Below, piece by piece: positions 45,048 to 54,260 of a stretch of DNA of 64,000 nucleotides; position 1 is the first letter of the stretch; the number at the start of each line of letters is the position of its first letter. The stretch covers positions 248,001-312,000 of the forward strand of contig NZ_NWUX01000001.1 in NCBI RefSeq assembly GCF_002374315.1, read 5' to 3'. The stretch is from Vreelandella nigrificans. GTDB taxonomy: Bacteria > Pseudomonadota > Gammaproteobacteria > Pseudomonadales > Halomonadaceae. The notes under the pieces were generated by a model. That model was not told where the DNA came from and did not search any database. It was given only the letters and a program-made list of their open reading frames with translations. Position numbers and translations under genes: made by a program.

Positions 45048-46532
45048 ATGACCTCTTTTATTCTCGCCATCGACCAAGGTACGACCAGCTCTCGCGCTAT
45101 TCTCTTTGACCGCCAAGGGCAAATTGCCGCTGTTTCACAGCAGGAGTTTCCCCAGCATTTTCCGCAAGATGGTTGGATTGAGCATAACCCAGAAGATATT
45201 TGGGACTCTGTTTTAGCAACCTGTAAAGACGTGTTAGTGAAAGCGAATGTGAGCGCTTTGCAGGTTGATGGCGTAGGCATCACCAATCAGCGGGAAACAA
45301 CGGTGGTGTGGGATCGCAAGACGGGTAAACCTCTCTACAATGCTATCGTGTGGCAAGACCGGCGTACCTCTGAACTATGCCAGTCGCTGCGTGACCAAGG
45401 CCATACGGAAGGCGTTCAGGCTAAAACAGGATTGCTCATTGACCCTTACTTTTCGGCTACCAAACTCGCTTGGATATTGGACAATGTAGAGGGTGCCCGA
45501 GAGCGTGCTGATCGCGGCGAATTAGCTTTTGGTACGGTCGATAGCTTTCTGATTTGGCGTTTAACCTGTGGTAAACGGCACGTTACGGATGCCACTAATG
45601 CGTCACGCACCGCACTATTTAATATACACACCCAGCAGTGGGATGAGTCTCTGCTGAAGCTGTTTAATGTACCAGCGAACATGCTGCCGGAGGTGAAGGA
45701 CTCAAGTGACGATTTTGGTACACTGGATGCGTGTTGGCTGGGAGAGCCGTTGCCCATTGCCGGGGTTGCTGGCGATCAGCAAGCTGCACTGGTAGGGCAG
45801 GCCTGTTTTCGGCCAGGTATGGGTAAAAGCACTTATGGCACCGGGTGCTTTATGATCGTTAACACTGGTGAAACGCCTTCTCTATCGCGCAATCGTCTAT
45901 TAACGACGATTGGCTACCGAATAAACGGTAAGCCCACCTATGCAATGGAGGGCAGCATTTTTGTAGCTGGTGCTACAGTGCAGTGGCTGCGTGATGGCTT
46001 GAACCTATTTGCAGATGCCTCCGAAACAGAAGCACTCGCTCGGGGAACCCGTAGTGGGCATAGCGTGTATCTGGTGCCAGCGTTTACTGGCTTGGGGGCT
46101 CCCCACTGGGACCCGAAAGCCCGAGGGGCTATCTTTGGGCTTACCCGAGATACTGGTATTGCTGAAATTGTAGCAGCGGGGCTACAAGCAGTCTGTTATC
46201 AAACCCGTGATCTTCAGCACTGTATGAATGATGATATGGATGCTTCACCGGGTAAGCTACGTGTCGATGGTGGCATGGTAAAAAACAGCTGGGTGATGCA
46301 GTTTTTGGCCGATATGCTTAATGTGCAGGTAGACAGGCCTACCATTCTTGAAACAACAGCGCTGGGGGCGGCGTATCTTGCTGGCTTACGTCTGGGCTGG
46401 TACGAGACTCTCGAAGAGATTGAGCAGCTCTGGCGGTGCGAGAGAAGCTTTACGCCGAAAATGGATGAGGTCAACCGGGAACAGCTCTACCAAGGCTGGC
46501 TAGATGCTGTATCACGGGTGCGTTCCAGTTAA
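45048..46532 (+). CDS. glpK: Glycerol kinase
   Basis: 494 residues, the normal GlpK length. FGGY-kinase marks: [15 protein letters not shown] (6-20), [11 protein letters not shown] (about 84-94), a long [12 protein letters not shown] stretch (about 164-175), and [15 protein letters not shown] in the second half. It phosphorylates glycerol to sn-glycerol-3-phosphate, trapping glycerol brought in by the ABC system encoded nearby. The ATG at 45048 matches the family N terminus [13 protein letters not shown]; a nearby ATG at 45043 is out of frame. Confidence 0.97.
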   Translation: MTSFILAIDQGTTSSRAILFDRQGQIAAVSQQEFPQHFPQDGWIEHNPEDIWDSVLATCKDVLVKANVSALQVDGVGITNQRETTVVWDRKTGKPLYNAIVWQDRRTSELCQSLRDQGHTEGVQAKTGLLIDPYFSATKLAWILDNVEGARERADRGELAFGTVDSFLIWRLTCGKRHVTDATNASRTALFNIHTQQWDESLLKLFNVPANMLPEVKDSSDDFGTLDACWLGEPLPIAGVAGDQQAALVGQACFRPGMGKSTYGTGCFMIVNTGETPSLSRNRLLTTIGYRINGKPTYAMEGSIFVAGATVQWLRDGLNLFADASETEALARGTRSGHSVYLVPAFTGLGAPHWDPKARGAIFGLTRDTGIAEIVAAGLQAVCYQTRDLQHCMNDDMDASPGKLRVDGGMVKNSWVMQFLADMLNVQVDRPTILETTALGAAYLAGLRLGWYETLEEIEQLWRCERSFTPKMDEVNREQLYQGWLDAVSRVRSS

Positions 46533-46572
46533 TTATTTAATTAATTACTGCTAACTACTTGGTTTAACGACA

Positions 46573-46600
46573 GGTCGTGGCTCTTTGTTGCGGCCTTTTT
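46573..46600 (+). terminator. Probable terminator after glpK
   Basis: Stem GGTCGTGG (46573-46580) with TTGCGGCC (46588-46595), using G-U pairs, followed by five T residues. Confidence 0.6.
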
Positions 46601-47178
46601 ACATCTTTTGTCGAGTAGATGAATAATTGATTGGCTGTATAATCTCAGCAGTTTTTACTGGTGTAGAGTTATTTTCCAACTAATAAATTTAATTTTTAAA
46701 TTTATTTCTCTTCTGGCAATTTCTTTTCTTTTGGCGCTTACCGATTTAACTCGCCAAAATGCACTAAAATGTAACAAAAGATAGGCGTCTGGCTAGTCTC
46801 CTGAAAGTATTTAACATCAATGACGCTTAATCTTTGTTGATGTAGTCGAGCTACAACCCCACCTGCTGCCAATGACGCATTGTTAGCTTTGCTGCAGTGA
46901 ACCATAGTGGAGTCATGGATCAGGGAGGTGTGTCGTTATCCCGATATAACTACCTGGCCCCTTGCTACAACCGAGGCACTACCGTTTTACCCAGGTGCCA
47001 AAGGCGAAGGTCTTGCAACGCTTGTGACCGTTTCGCAGTTACCGAACTGAGCACTTACCCGGCTCAGCATGAGTAGCAACGTCACCATTCGTCGTTAAAT
47101 AAGATGGCTGCTTGATTATTGACTAAACGAGTTTCAACAATAGCAAGCAGCGGCTGACCATACCATGAGGGATTGACC
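46601..47178 (+). other. 578-base gap with several hairpins, possible structured leader RNA
   Basis: No gene is found. The second half can form a series of stems: ACATCAA/TTGATGT (about 46814-46841), GTTAT/ATAAC within AGGT/ACCT (about 46925-46956), GGCAC/GTGCC (about 46974-46999), CAGTT/AACTG (47036-47049), CTGAGC/GCTCAG (about 47047-47068), and a strong one with GCTGCTTG (47107-47114) and CAAGCAGC (47144-47151) just before the next gene. It resembles a leader or a small RNA, but no family is recognised. Confidence 0.4.
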
Positions 47179-47403
47179 ATGAACTGCACAGAATTGAGCC
47201 AACAAGCCGACCGTATCGCTAGCACATTCAGTAAGCAGGACTTAGCCAAGCTGGTTCTAGCCCTGAAAAGCAATCGTGAGTCGCTTCAACATGCGGTTGA
47301 AGTTATCGATACCATCGATAGCCGTATGGGCTACACATTAGAAGAAGCGTGGGATGAAGTATTGGCAGGCGACTCTCAACTGCTAATTGAAAACGAAGAG
47401 TAG
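47179..47403 (+). CDS. Small acidic helical protein of unknown function
   Basis: 74 residues from the ATG at 47179 with GAGGG 8 bases upstream. Sequence is soluble, helical and acidic at the end (MGYTLEEAWDEVLAGDSQLLIENEE); no motif recognised. It sits between the convergent glpK and glpD genes, has a structured leader and a strong terminator, and so looks like an independent unit. A regulatory small protein is one guess. Confidence 0.6.
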   Translation: MNCTELSQQADRIASTFSKQDLAKLVLALKSNRESLQHAVEVIDTIDSRMGYTLEEAWDEVLAGDSQLLIENEE

Positions 47404-47430
47404 CGTACGAACTAACTTGTTATACTTATT

Positions 47431-47460
47431 GCCCCCTCATTATTAATGAGGGGGCTTTTT
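47431..47460. terminator. Strong rho-independent terminator
   Basis: GCCCCCTCATTA (47431-47442), one base, TAATGAGGGGGC (47444-47455), then TTTTT. It ends the small gene on the plus strand and may act on the glpD side as well. Confidence 0.93.
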
Positions 47461-47502
47461 ATGGTTAATTTATAGTGTCTGTAACGTTAACTCTATTGTC
47501 GT

Positions 47503-49152
47503 TTAATCAATTTCTACCGGCGGCGAGCTATAGGGGCGAGAGGTATCGCGGTTCTCAGCAAAGTAGGTGTCAAAGTATGTTTCTGCATCGTCGCCAAACA
47601 GCACTCGGCATGCTTCTTTTAAGCCTTTGGAGTGCCTGAGCTGTTCATGATGAACCACCAGTGAGACCTTGGCTCTGCGACGTAGAAAGTCCTCTAGCTG
47701 TGTGATCATCTCATGATCTCTAGCATGTTCCAGTTCGCATCGAATGTACTCCGTGCCTTCGATAAGGATATCTGCTTCCGCGGGATCCTGACGAATTTTT
47801 TCTAACATGGGCATCGCTTGTTCAGCGTAGCGTCGCCACAGCCTTGAAGAGAGGGGCTCGGTAGATGTAGGTGCGGTCATCGCATCTAAATTCATTCGTC
47901 TGGCCTGGTCCATAAACTGTTGCTTAACAGGTTCAGGTGGCTCGCCATACCAGCGGTAGTCAATATCAGTTAAGTGGACGCCTAGCCGAACCACCTCGTC
48001 GGCAATTTCATCGCCCACGTTCAAACAGTCAGTCAGTTTGCCGCCAAAAATACTGATGTGGGCGCTATCAGGGTTGGTATCGATGACGTGTTTGCGAGAT
48101 AGTTGAAGAAAATCGCGGTCACTGCCTTGGTCTGCCTTGATGGCCAGTGGGCGAACGCCGCAACGTGTTGAAATAATATCGTCTTGGGTAAGCGGTTTTT
48201 CTAGCGTTAGCCGCTTATTGATATTTTCCAATACGAAGGCTGTGTCCTCCGCTGTGACATCCACTTCTGGGTGCTCCATATGGGTATCTGTGGTACCGAT
48301 ACAGGTGCGGTTACCCATGGGGATAACAAAAAATAGCCGCCCATCGTCGGCGAAAAATGCCAATACGCGCTTGGTACTTGTTAATTGAGGGACAATTAAG
48401 TGGATGCCCTTGGAGTACATGTGTTGGTGAGTGGTTTTCTGCCCTGTTAACGCATTGTGTTGATCTACCCAGGGGCCAGCAGCATTAATAAGTACTTTTG
48501 AGCGTATGCTAAACGTGCTGCCATCCATAACATTGCGTGCTTGTGTTAGCCAATACTCCCCCTCACGCTCGGCCCCAAGTGACTCAACATAGTTAGCGGC
48601 AACGGCGCCGTAGTTAAGCGCATGGCGAACAAAGTTAAACACAAAGCGGGCGTCATTATCGTGCAGATAGGCATCGGAATACTCAAACCCACCCACTGAG
48701 CCATTAATGTCAATAATGGGCTCTTCTTGCTTGATCTTTTTAGGAGAAAGCAGACGAGGAAGCTTGGTAAAGCCATTCCCCATCAGCCAGTAAAGCCAAG
48801 TTCCCGCCCATAAGTAGCGTGGGGAGTGACGAAAACCTTTAGTAATCGTAGTGAGAAAACGTATTTCTTGAACGGTAGATGGGTAGCTTTTTATGAGATG
48901 GTTGCGGCTTTTGCACAGTTTTCTCACCAGTGCAAAATCTTTACTTTCCATATACTTAATGCCACCCCAAACTAAATTTGAGGAGTGCATGCTGGTGCTG
49001 CCTGCGAAGTCACCACGATCAATAAGGGCAACTTTAGCGCCTTTGCCAGCCAGTGCTGCAGCAGTTGCAGCGCCATTGATGCCGCCACCAATAATTAGTG
49101 CGTCAAATTCGTCAGTGTGCAATTTCTCAATATTGCGGTTACGCAGTTTCAT
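47503..49152 (-). CDS. glpD: Aerobic glycerol-3-phosphate dehydrogenase
   Basis: 549 residues from the ATG at 49152 (GGAACC upstream; a TTG six codons earlier is less likely). FAD-binding GGGINGAATAAALAGKGAKVALIDRGDFAGSTS begins at about residue 16, followed by SSNLVWGGIKYM; the central and C-terminal helical domains complete the family length (~500-550). It oxidises glycerol-3-phosphate to DHAP at the inner membrane and passes electrons to quinone. It lies 127 bases downstream of glpV on the same strand. Confidence 0.95.
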   Translation of the reverse strand: MKLRNRNIEKLHTDEFDALIIGGGINGAATAAALAGKGAKVALIDRGDFAGSTSMHSSNLVWGGIKYMESKDFALVRKLCKSRNHLIKSYPSTVQEIRFLTTITKGFRHSPRYLWAGTWLYWLMGNGFTKLPRLLSPKKIKQEEPIIDINGSVGGFEYSDAYLHDNDARFVFNFVRHALNYGAVAANYVESLGAEREGEYWLTQARNVMDGSTFSIRSKVLINAAGPWVDQHNALTGQKTTHQHMYSKGIHLIVPQLTSTKRVLAFFADDGRLFFVIPMGNRTCIGTTDTHMEHPEVDVTAEDTAFVLENINKRLTLEKPLTQDDIISTRCGVRPLAIKADQGSDRDFLQLSRKHVIDTNPDSAHISIFGGKLTDCLNVGDEIADEVVRLGVHLTDIDYRWYGEPPEPVKQQFMDQARRMNLDAMTAPTSTEPLSSRLWRRYAEQAMPMLEKIRQDPAEADILIEGTEYIRCELEHARDHEMITQLEDFLRRRAKVSLVVHHEQLRHSKGLKEACRVLFGDDAETYFDTYFAENRDTSRPYSSPPVEID

Positions 49153-49252
49153 AGCGGTTCCAATTAACAAAGAAAAAGCCCCGTGTTGGATGCGGTCTCA
49201 ACAAATGCATAGGCACAATGCCCGCTTACCGCTGATGAAACCCTCCAGAAGA

Positions 49253-49270
49253 GGCGGGCCTTAGCCCGCC
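49253..49270 (-). other. Intercistronic hairpin after glpV
   Basis: GGCGGGC-CTTA-GCCCGCC, immediately after the glpV stop on the minus strand. No T run; it may protect the upstream message or attenuate transcription into glpD. Confidence 0.6.
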
Positions 49271-49279
49271 CAGCATAGG

Positions 49280-51019
49280 TTAGCGTGTGCCTGCTTCCAT
49301 CCATGCTTCCATCATTTCATCGTAAGGAACGGTGGTTCCCTGCGGCATTTCATTGTCGAGCTTAGGTTTCGGTGAACCTTCCTGGTCAAGCCAGTATTGG
49401 GGATCGCGCTCTTCGTTTAGCACGGGAGCGTAGCTATCGAAGACGTTTGCGCGGGCGAGGCGGTTCATGGTGTTATCCATATCGGCTGCCAGCTTATCCA
49501 GGCCTTCTTGCGGGCTAACTTCGCCACTCATTACAGGGGCTAGGTTTTGCCACCATAGCGGTGCCATGCGCGGGTAGTCGGGGACGTTAGTGCCGGTAGG
49601 GGTCCAGTTGGATTCGTTAGGGCTACGGTAAAACTCTACTAAGCCACCTAGTTTGGGCGCCATTTCACTCATTTGATCAGAAAAGATATCGGATTCACGG
49701 ATCGGCGTAAGACCAGCCATCAGCTTCTCTAGCGATGTCGTCTTAGCAACAGTGAACTGGGCAAACAGCCAAGCGGCTGACCGGCGATCTTCTGGAGTTG
49801 AGTCAAAGAATGTCCACGATCCCACATCCTGATAGCCGACCTTCATGCCTTCTTCCCAGTAAGGCCCGGTGGGGGAAGGGGCCATACGCCACAGCGGATT
49901 ACCTTCATCGTCGGTCACAGCAACTGCAGGGTCGGTCATGTCAGCGGTGAACGCGGTATACCAGAAAATTTGCTGCGCAATGTGGCCTTGGGCAGGCACC
50001 GGGCCCGCTTCACCAAAGGTCATGCCTTGTGCTTCTTCAGGGGCATAATCACGTAGCCAGTCTACGGCCTTTTGCATGGCGAAGACGGATGCTGGAGAGT
50101 TAGTGGCACCACCACGGCTAACGCTAGCACCTACTGGTTGGCTGTCCTCATTTACGCGAATACCCCAGTCATCCACTGGATTGCCAAAGGGCACTCCGGG
50201 GCTACCCATACCAGCCATGGAAAGCCAAGAATCGTGGAAGCGCCAGCCAAGAGATGGGTCACGGCGGCCATAGTCCATATGACCATATACCCGGGTACCA
50301 TCAATTTCACCGACGTGTTCAGTAAAGAATTCGGCGATATCTTCATACGCCGTCCAATTAGTTGGGACACCTAAGTCATAGCCGTAAATATCACGAAACT
50401 GCTCCTGCAGGTCTTCACGTTGGAACCAGTCGTAGCGGAACCAGTATAAGTTGGCGAATTGCTGTGCAGGTAGTTGATAAATATTGCCGTCTGGCCCTGT
50501 GGTGTATTGCAGGCCAATGAAATCGTCGAGATCCAATGTGGGAAGGGTAAGATCAGCCCACTCGTTATCCATCGCTTCAGAGAGGTTAATCGTTGTGCCG
50601 TAGCGAATATGGGTGCCGATAGAGTCAGAATCATTGATGTAACCATCGTAGATACTGTTACCGGACTGCATCTGATTCTGCATCGTATCGACTAAGTCAC
50701 CTTCGCCGATAATATTGTGGGTGATGTTGATACCCGTAAGCTCGCTAAATGCAGGTGCCAGCACTTCGCTTTCATATACGTGGGTTGTGAGACCTTCAGC
50801 AACGGTCTGGATATTCATGCCACGAAATGGCTCGGCTGCTTGGGCAAACCATAGTAGCTCTTCAATCTGCTCTTCCCGGCTAAGCGTCGAGTTCTGGAAG
50901 TGTTCATCAACCAGACGCTCGGCAATAGCCCGTGCATCGTGCTCGTCGGCAAGTAGCGTGCCCGAGGCGAGCATAAGGCTAGCGGCGAGGGTAGTGAGTT
51001 TGAATGTTTTATTACGCAT
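49280..51019 (-). CDS. glpV: Glycerol ABC transporter substrate-binding protein (GlpV-like)
   Basis: 579 residues with a signal peptide (cut near LLA|DE, about residue 25). A large extracellular family-1 binding protein with a Ala/Glu-rich N-terminal extension (RAIAERLVDEHFQ), as in GlpV of the rhizobial glycerol transporter. FANLYWFRYDWF near 190 and MNEL-type Trp-rich C-terminal part fit. It collects glycerol in the periplasm. Flanked by two hairpins that may raise its expression over the membrane subunits. GAGGT precedes the ATG. Confidence 0.9.
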   Translation of the reverse strand: MRNKTFKLTTLAASLMLASGTLLADEHDARAIAERLVDEHFQNSTLSREEQIEELLWFAQAAEPFRGMNIQTVAEGLTTHVYESEVLAPAFSELTGINITHNIIGEGDLVDTMQNQMQSGNSIYDGYINDSDSIGTHIRYGTTINLSEAMDNEWADLTLPTLDLDDFIGLQYTTGPDGNIYQLPAQQFANLYWFRYDWFQREDLQEQFRDIYGYDLGVPTNWTAYEDIAEFFTEHVGEIDGTRVYGHMDYGRRDPSLGWRFHDSWLSMAGMGSPGVPFGNPVDDWGIRVNEDSQPVGASVSRGGATNSPASVFAMQKAVDWLRDYAPEEAQGMTFGEAGPVPAQGHIAQQIFWYTAFTADMTDPAVAVTDDEGNPLWRMAPSPTGPYWEEGMKVGYQDVGSWTFFDSTPEDRRSAAWLFAQFTVAKTTSLEKLMAGLTPIRESDIFSDQMSEMAPKLGGLVEFYRSPNESNWTPTGTNVPDYPRMAPLWWQNLAPVMSGEVSPQEGLDKLAADMDNTMNRLARANVFDSYAPVLNEERDPQYWLDQEGSPKPKLDNEMPQGTTVPYDEMMEAWMEAGTR

Positions 51020-51079
51020 GTTGACCTCGTTTTATTGTGGTCTTCCCTGGTGTTGTAACCGTCCCTGATACCGTCGTAA

Positions 51080-51111
51080 CGCTGGGGCTTGCGTGACTGC
51101 TAGCCCCAGCG
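51080..51111 (-). other. Intercistronic hairpin before glpV
   Basis: CGCTGGGGCT (51080-51089) and AGCCCCAGCG (51102-51111) form a 10-bp stem that overlaps the last codons of glpU on the minus strand, between glpU and glpV. Confidence 0.65.
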
Positions 51112-51372
51112 CATTAACACCAGCAGCCATAAAGCTGATAGTGCTAGTGCAATCCAGATTGAAAGCGTCGTAAAACCGATAACGCCTAAGTGAATAAATG
51201 CGGCGGATAACAGGCCAATAAATAGCCGGTCACCCCGGGTAGTGCTAATTGGCAGGAAGCCTTTACGCTCAATAGTGGGCGATAAGATTTCCCATAGCGT
51301 CATACCCGCTAGCATCGCTGCAATAGATGAAAAGAAAATGGCAGTTGGGGTTGTCCATACCATCCACGTCAT
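51100..51372 (-). CDS. glpU: GlpU-like small membrane protein (DUF2160)
   Basis: 90 residues with two helices (about 8-27 and 50-86). Begins MTWMVWTTPTAIFFSSIAAML, as DUF2160 proteins do. In the Rhizobium glpSTPQUV operon the corresponding gene is glpU, of unknown function. Twelve bases after glpQ, with AGGAG before the ATG. Confidence 0.88.
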   Translation of the reverse strand: MTWMVWTTPTAIFFSSIAAMLAGMTLWEILSPTIERKGFLPISTTRGDRLFIGLLSAAFIHLGVIGFTTLSIWIALALSALWLLVLMRWG

Positions 51373-51384
51373 AGCAGCTACTCC

Positions 51385-52278
51385 TTAGGTGCGGCCCAGG
51401 GCAAAGCCCTTGGCAATATGATTACGAACGAAATAGACCACCAAAATACCGGGCACAATAGTAAGCACCCCAGCCGCTGCTAACGTTCCCCAGTCGATGC
51501 CCGATGCCGTTGAGGTGCGGGTCATAATCATTCCTATTGGCTGGGCGTTAGTGGCGGTTAATGTTCGTGCGAGCAGAAGCTCTACCCATGAGAACATGAA
51601 CAAGAAAAACAGCGTGACGCCGATGCCTGAGCGAATCATAGGAATGAAAATTTTGATAAAGAAGTGCGGAAAGCTATAGCCGTCGATGTAGGCGGTCTCG
51701 TCAATTTCTTTAGGCACGCTGCTCATAAAGCCTTCTAAAATCCAGATAGCTAGCGGGATGTTGAACAGGCAGTGGGCGAGCGCCACTGCAATATGGGTAT
51801 CAAACAAGCCGACTGAGTAATAGAGCTGGAAATAGGGCAGCAAAAACACGGCGGGCGGTGCCATTAGGTTGGTCAGCAGCCAGAAGAAAAGATGCTTGTC
51901 GCCGATAAAACGGTAGCGACTGAAGGCGTAGGCCGCGGGTAGTGCGACACAGATAGTGATGAGCATGTTCATGGAGACATACATCATTGAATTGACGTAG
52001 CCCATGTACCAACTGGGGTTGTTGAAGATGCGCAGGTAGTTGTCGAAGGTTAAGTTCTGAGGCCACAGCGTCATGGAGCCAAGAATTTCGCTATTTGTCT
52101 GGAGTGACATGTTGATCAGCCAGTAAATTGGCAGAATCATCAAGAACAGGTACAAACTTAGCAGCACTCGCGAGCGTAACCTGCTGCGAGCATTTCGCTT
52201 GCGTCGCTGTGCTGGGGTAGTGCGGCTGAAAATGGTGTTGTATTTTTCACCTTGCTGGGTGTTTTCAATACGGTACAT
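51385..52278 (-). CDS. glpQ: Glycerol ABC transporter permease GlpQ-like
   Basis: 297 residues, six membrane helices of the MalG type with the EAA loop PKEIDETAYIDGYSFPHFF near 213-231. One base separates it from glpP. It forms the channel with GlpP. Note that this GlpQ is the rhizobial permease name, not the E. coli periplasmic phosphodiesterase. Confidence 0.92.
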   Translation of the reverse strand: MYRIENTQQGEKYNTIFSRTTPAQRRKRNARSRLRSRVLLSLYLFLMILPIYWLINMSLQTNSEILGSMTLWPQNLTFDNYLRIFNNPSWYMGYVNSMMYVSMNMLITICVALPAAYAFSRYRFIGDKHLFFWLLTNLMAPPAVFLLPYFQLYYSVGLFDTHIAVALAHCLFNIPLAIWILEGFMSSVPKEIDETAYIDGYSFPHFFIKIFIPMIRSGIGVTLFFLFMFSWVELLLARTLTATNAQPIGMIMTRTSTASGIDWGTLAAAGVLTIVPGILVVYFVRNHIAKGFALGRT

Positions 52279-52279
52279 A

Positions 52280-53167
52280 TCATGCTCCCCCGTGCGGGTT
52301 TTTGTCTTTTTGCATGTGCATGATGGTGGTGTAGAACACCCAGCTCACTAGCAATATGACTAGGAAGTAGATGATCGAGAATGCGGCCGAAGGTCCTAAA
52401 TCCTGCTGTCCGATAGCCATAGTTGCCAAAGATTGGCTTAGAAACGTGGTGGAGCTTCCTGGGCCGCCGCCGGTTAGTACAAAGGGCTCGGCGTAAATCA
52501 TGAACGAGTGCATAAACCGCAATAGCACGGCGATCACCAACACATTGGTAAGCTTTGGTAACTGGATATAGCGGAATACGGCCCATTTTGAAGCGCGATC
52601 AATACGTGCTGCCTGGTAGTAGGCCTCTGGAATAGAGCGTAGGCCGCTGTAGCAGAGCATGGCCACCAGCGGCGTCCAGTGCCAAACATCCATTAAAATG
52701 ATGGTTGCCCAAGCATCGCCGGCATTGCGGGTAATATTGTAATTAATGCCTAGCTCTCGAAGGCCCCAGCCCATTAGCCCAATATCGCCCCGAGTGAAAA
52801 TTTGCCAAATACTACCGACCACGTTCCAGGGAATAAGTAATGGCAGGGTAATTAAGATCAGGACCGCCGACGCTTGCCAGCCGCGTTTGGGCATAATTAA
52901 CGCAATACCAATACCCAGTGGTACCTGAATGGCCAATATCGTTAGCGAAAAAAGTATTTGCCGAGCAAATGCAGCGCGTAGAGCAGAGTCGTTCAAGATA
53001 CTTTCAAACCACTCGGTGCCAGTAAAGAAACGTGCGTTTGGCCCTAGTACGTCCTGTACTGAGTAGTTAACCACGGTCATCAGCGGAATGATGGCGGAAA
53101 ATGCGACGAGCACCAGCATGGGGAGTACCAGCAGCCATGCACGGTTATTTTGTACCTTGTTATTCAT
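52280..53167 (-). CDS. glpP: Glycerol ABC transporter permease GlpP-like
   Basis: 295 residues, MalF-type permease with about six helices and the EAA-like loop RSIPEAYYQAARIDRASKWA near 186-205. It overlaps the glpT stop by 8 bases. Partner of GlpQ. Confidence 0.92.
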   Translation of the reverse strand: MNNKVQNNRAWLLVLPMLVLVAFSAIIPLMTVVNYSVQDVLGPNARFFTGTEWFESILNDSALRAAFARQILFSLTILAIQVPLGIGIALIMPKRGWQASAVLILITLPLLIPWNVVGSIWQIFTRGDIGLMGWGLRELGINYNITRNAGDAWATIILMDVWHWTPLVAMLCYSGLRSIPEAYYQAARIDRASKWAVFRYIQLPKLTNVLVIAVLLRFMHSFMIYAEPFVLTGGGPGSSTTFLSQSLATMAIGQQDLGPSAAFSIIYFLVILLVSWVFYTTIMHMQKDKNPHGGA

Positions 53168-54260
53168 AACCGGTCTCCACCAAGTATTCGTCGATATAGA
53201 GGCTTATATGCTGGATGGGAAATTCAGCAAAGGCGTTGCTACCCAACGGAGCATGCCCTTCGGGAAGGCGCGCTTTGAATAGCTGACCTGCTAATGTGAA
53301 GCTCAGTAACGAGTAAGTCCCCAGGTCCTGCAGAGTAACGATCTGTATGGGCAGGGCATTTCGCGACGGGGTATCGGACACCACGATAAATTCAGGGCGG
53401 ATACCAAGTTTGATATTGCTAGACGATGCTGAGGCCACATGCCGGGTTATCGCACTCTCAACAGGCAGTGGTTGATCACCAAACATAACGCTCCCGGCTT
53501 GGTGAGAAACCTCCATAAAGTTCATGCCGGGGCTACCAATGAAGTAGCCAACAAAGGTGTGAGCCGGTTTTTCAAATAGCTCGCGGGGAGTACCAAATTG
53601 CACCACTTGACCGTCATACATCACCGCTATTTTGTCGGCGAAGGTAGAGGCCTCAAGCTGGTCATGGGTGACGTAGATCATCGTGATATTGAAGCGCTCA
53701 TGAATCTCTTTTAGCTTGCGGCGTAGTTTCCACTTGAGCTGTGGGTCTATCACCGTAAGTGGCTCGTCAAAGAGAATTGCTGAAACGTCGTCACGTACTA
53801 AACCGCGGCCCATGGATACTTTCTGTTTTTCATCGGCGGTGAGGTTTTTGGCTTTGCGTGATAGTAGGGGGGTCAATTCCAGAATATCTGCGACTTCCCG
53901 AACTTTGGTGTCTAGACGGTATTCAGGAGTGTTCATGTTGCGTAGGGGGAAAGCTAAGTTGTCGTACACCGTCATAGTGTCGTAGATGACAGGGAACTGA
54001 AACACCTGTGCGATATTGCGCTCTTCAGGGGGGAGTTCGTTAACCCGTTGGCCATCAAATAAGACATCACCCTCTGAAGGTTCAAGCAGTCCCGAAATAA
54101 TATTTAGTAGCGTTGACTTACCGCAGCCTGATGGGCCAAGCAACGCATATGCCCCCCCTTGGTGCCATACATGATCCATCTGGCGAATGGCGTAGTCGCC
54201 GTGGCTGGCTGGGGTTTTACTATAGCTATGGGCAAGCCCTTTTAGGGTAATTTCAGCCAT
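53160..54260 (-). CDS. glpT: Glycerol ABC transporter ATPase GlpT-like
   Basis: 366 residues from the ATG at 54260 (AGGAGGT 7 bases upstream); the longer frame to 54320 overlaps glpS far more. Walker A GPSGCGKST near residue 39-47, FQFPVIYDTMTV as Q-loop region, Walker B AILFDEPL, switch VTHDQLEA. The signature motif is degenerate (LTADEKQKVSMG in place of LSGGQ), as in GlpT homologues, so the ATPase sites of the GlpS-GlpT heterodimer are not equal. Not the E. coli GlpT carrier. Confidence 0.92.
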   Translation of the reverse strand: MAEITLKGLAHSYSKTPASHGDYAIRQMDHVWHQGGAYALLGPSGCGKSTLLNIISGLLEPSEGDVLFDGQRVNELPPEERNIAQVFQFPVIYDTMTVYDNLAFPLRNMNTPEYRLDTKVREVADILELTPLLSRKAKNLTADEKQKVSMGRGLVRDDVSAILFDEPLTVIDPQLKWKLRRKLKEIHERFNITMIYVTHDQLEASTFADKIAVMYDGQVVQFGTPRELFEKPAHTFVGYFIGSPGMNFMEVSHQAGSVMFGDQPLPVESAITRHVASASSSNIKLGIRPEFIVVSDTPSRNALPIQIVTLQDLGTYSLLSFTLAGQLFKARLPEGHAPLGSNAFAEFPIQHISLYIDEYLVETGYE

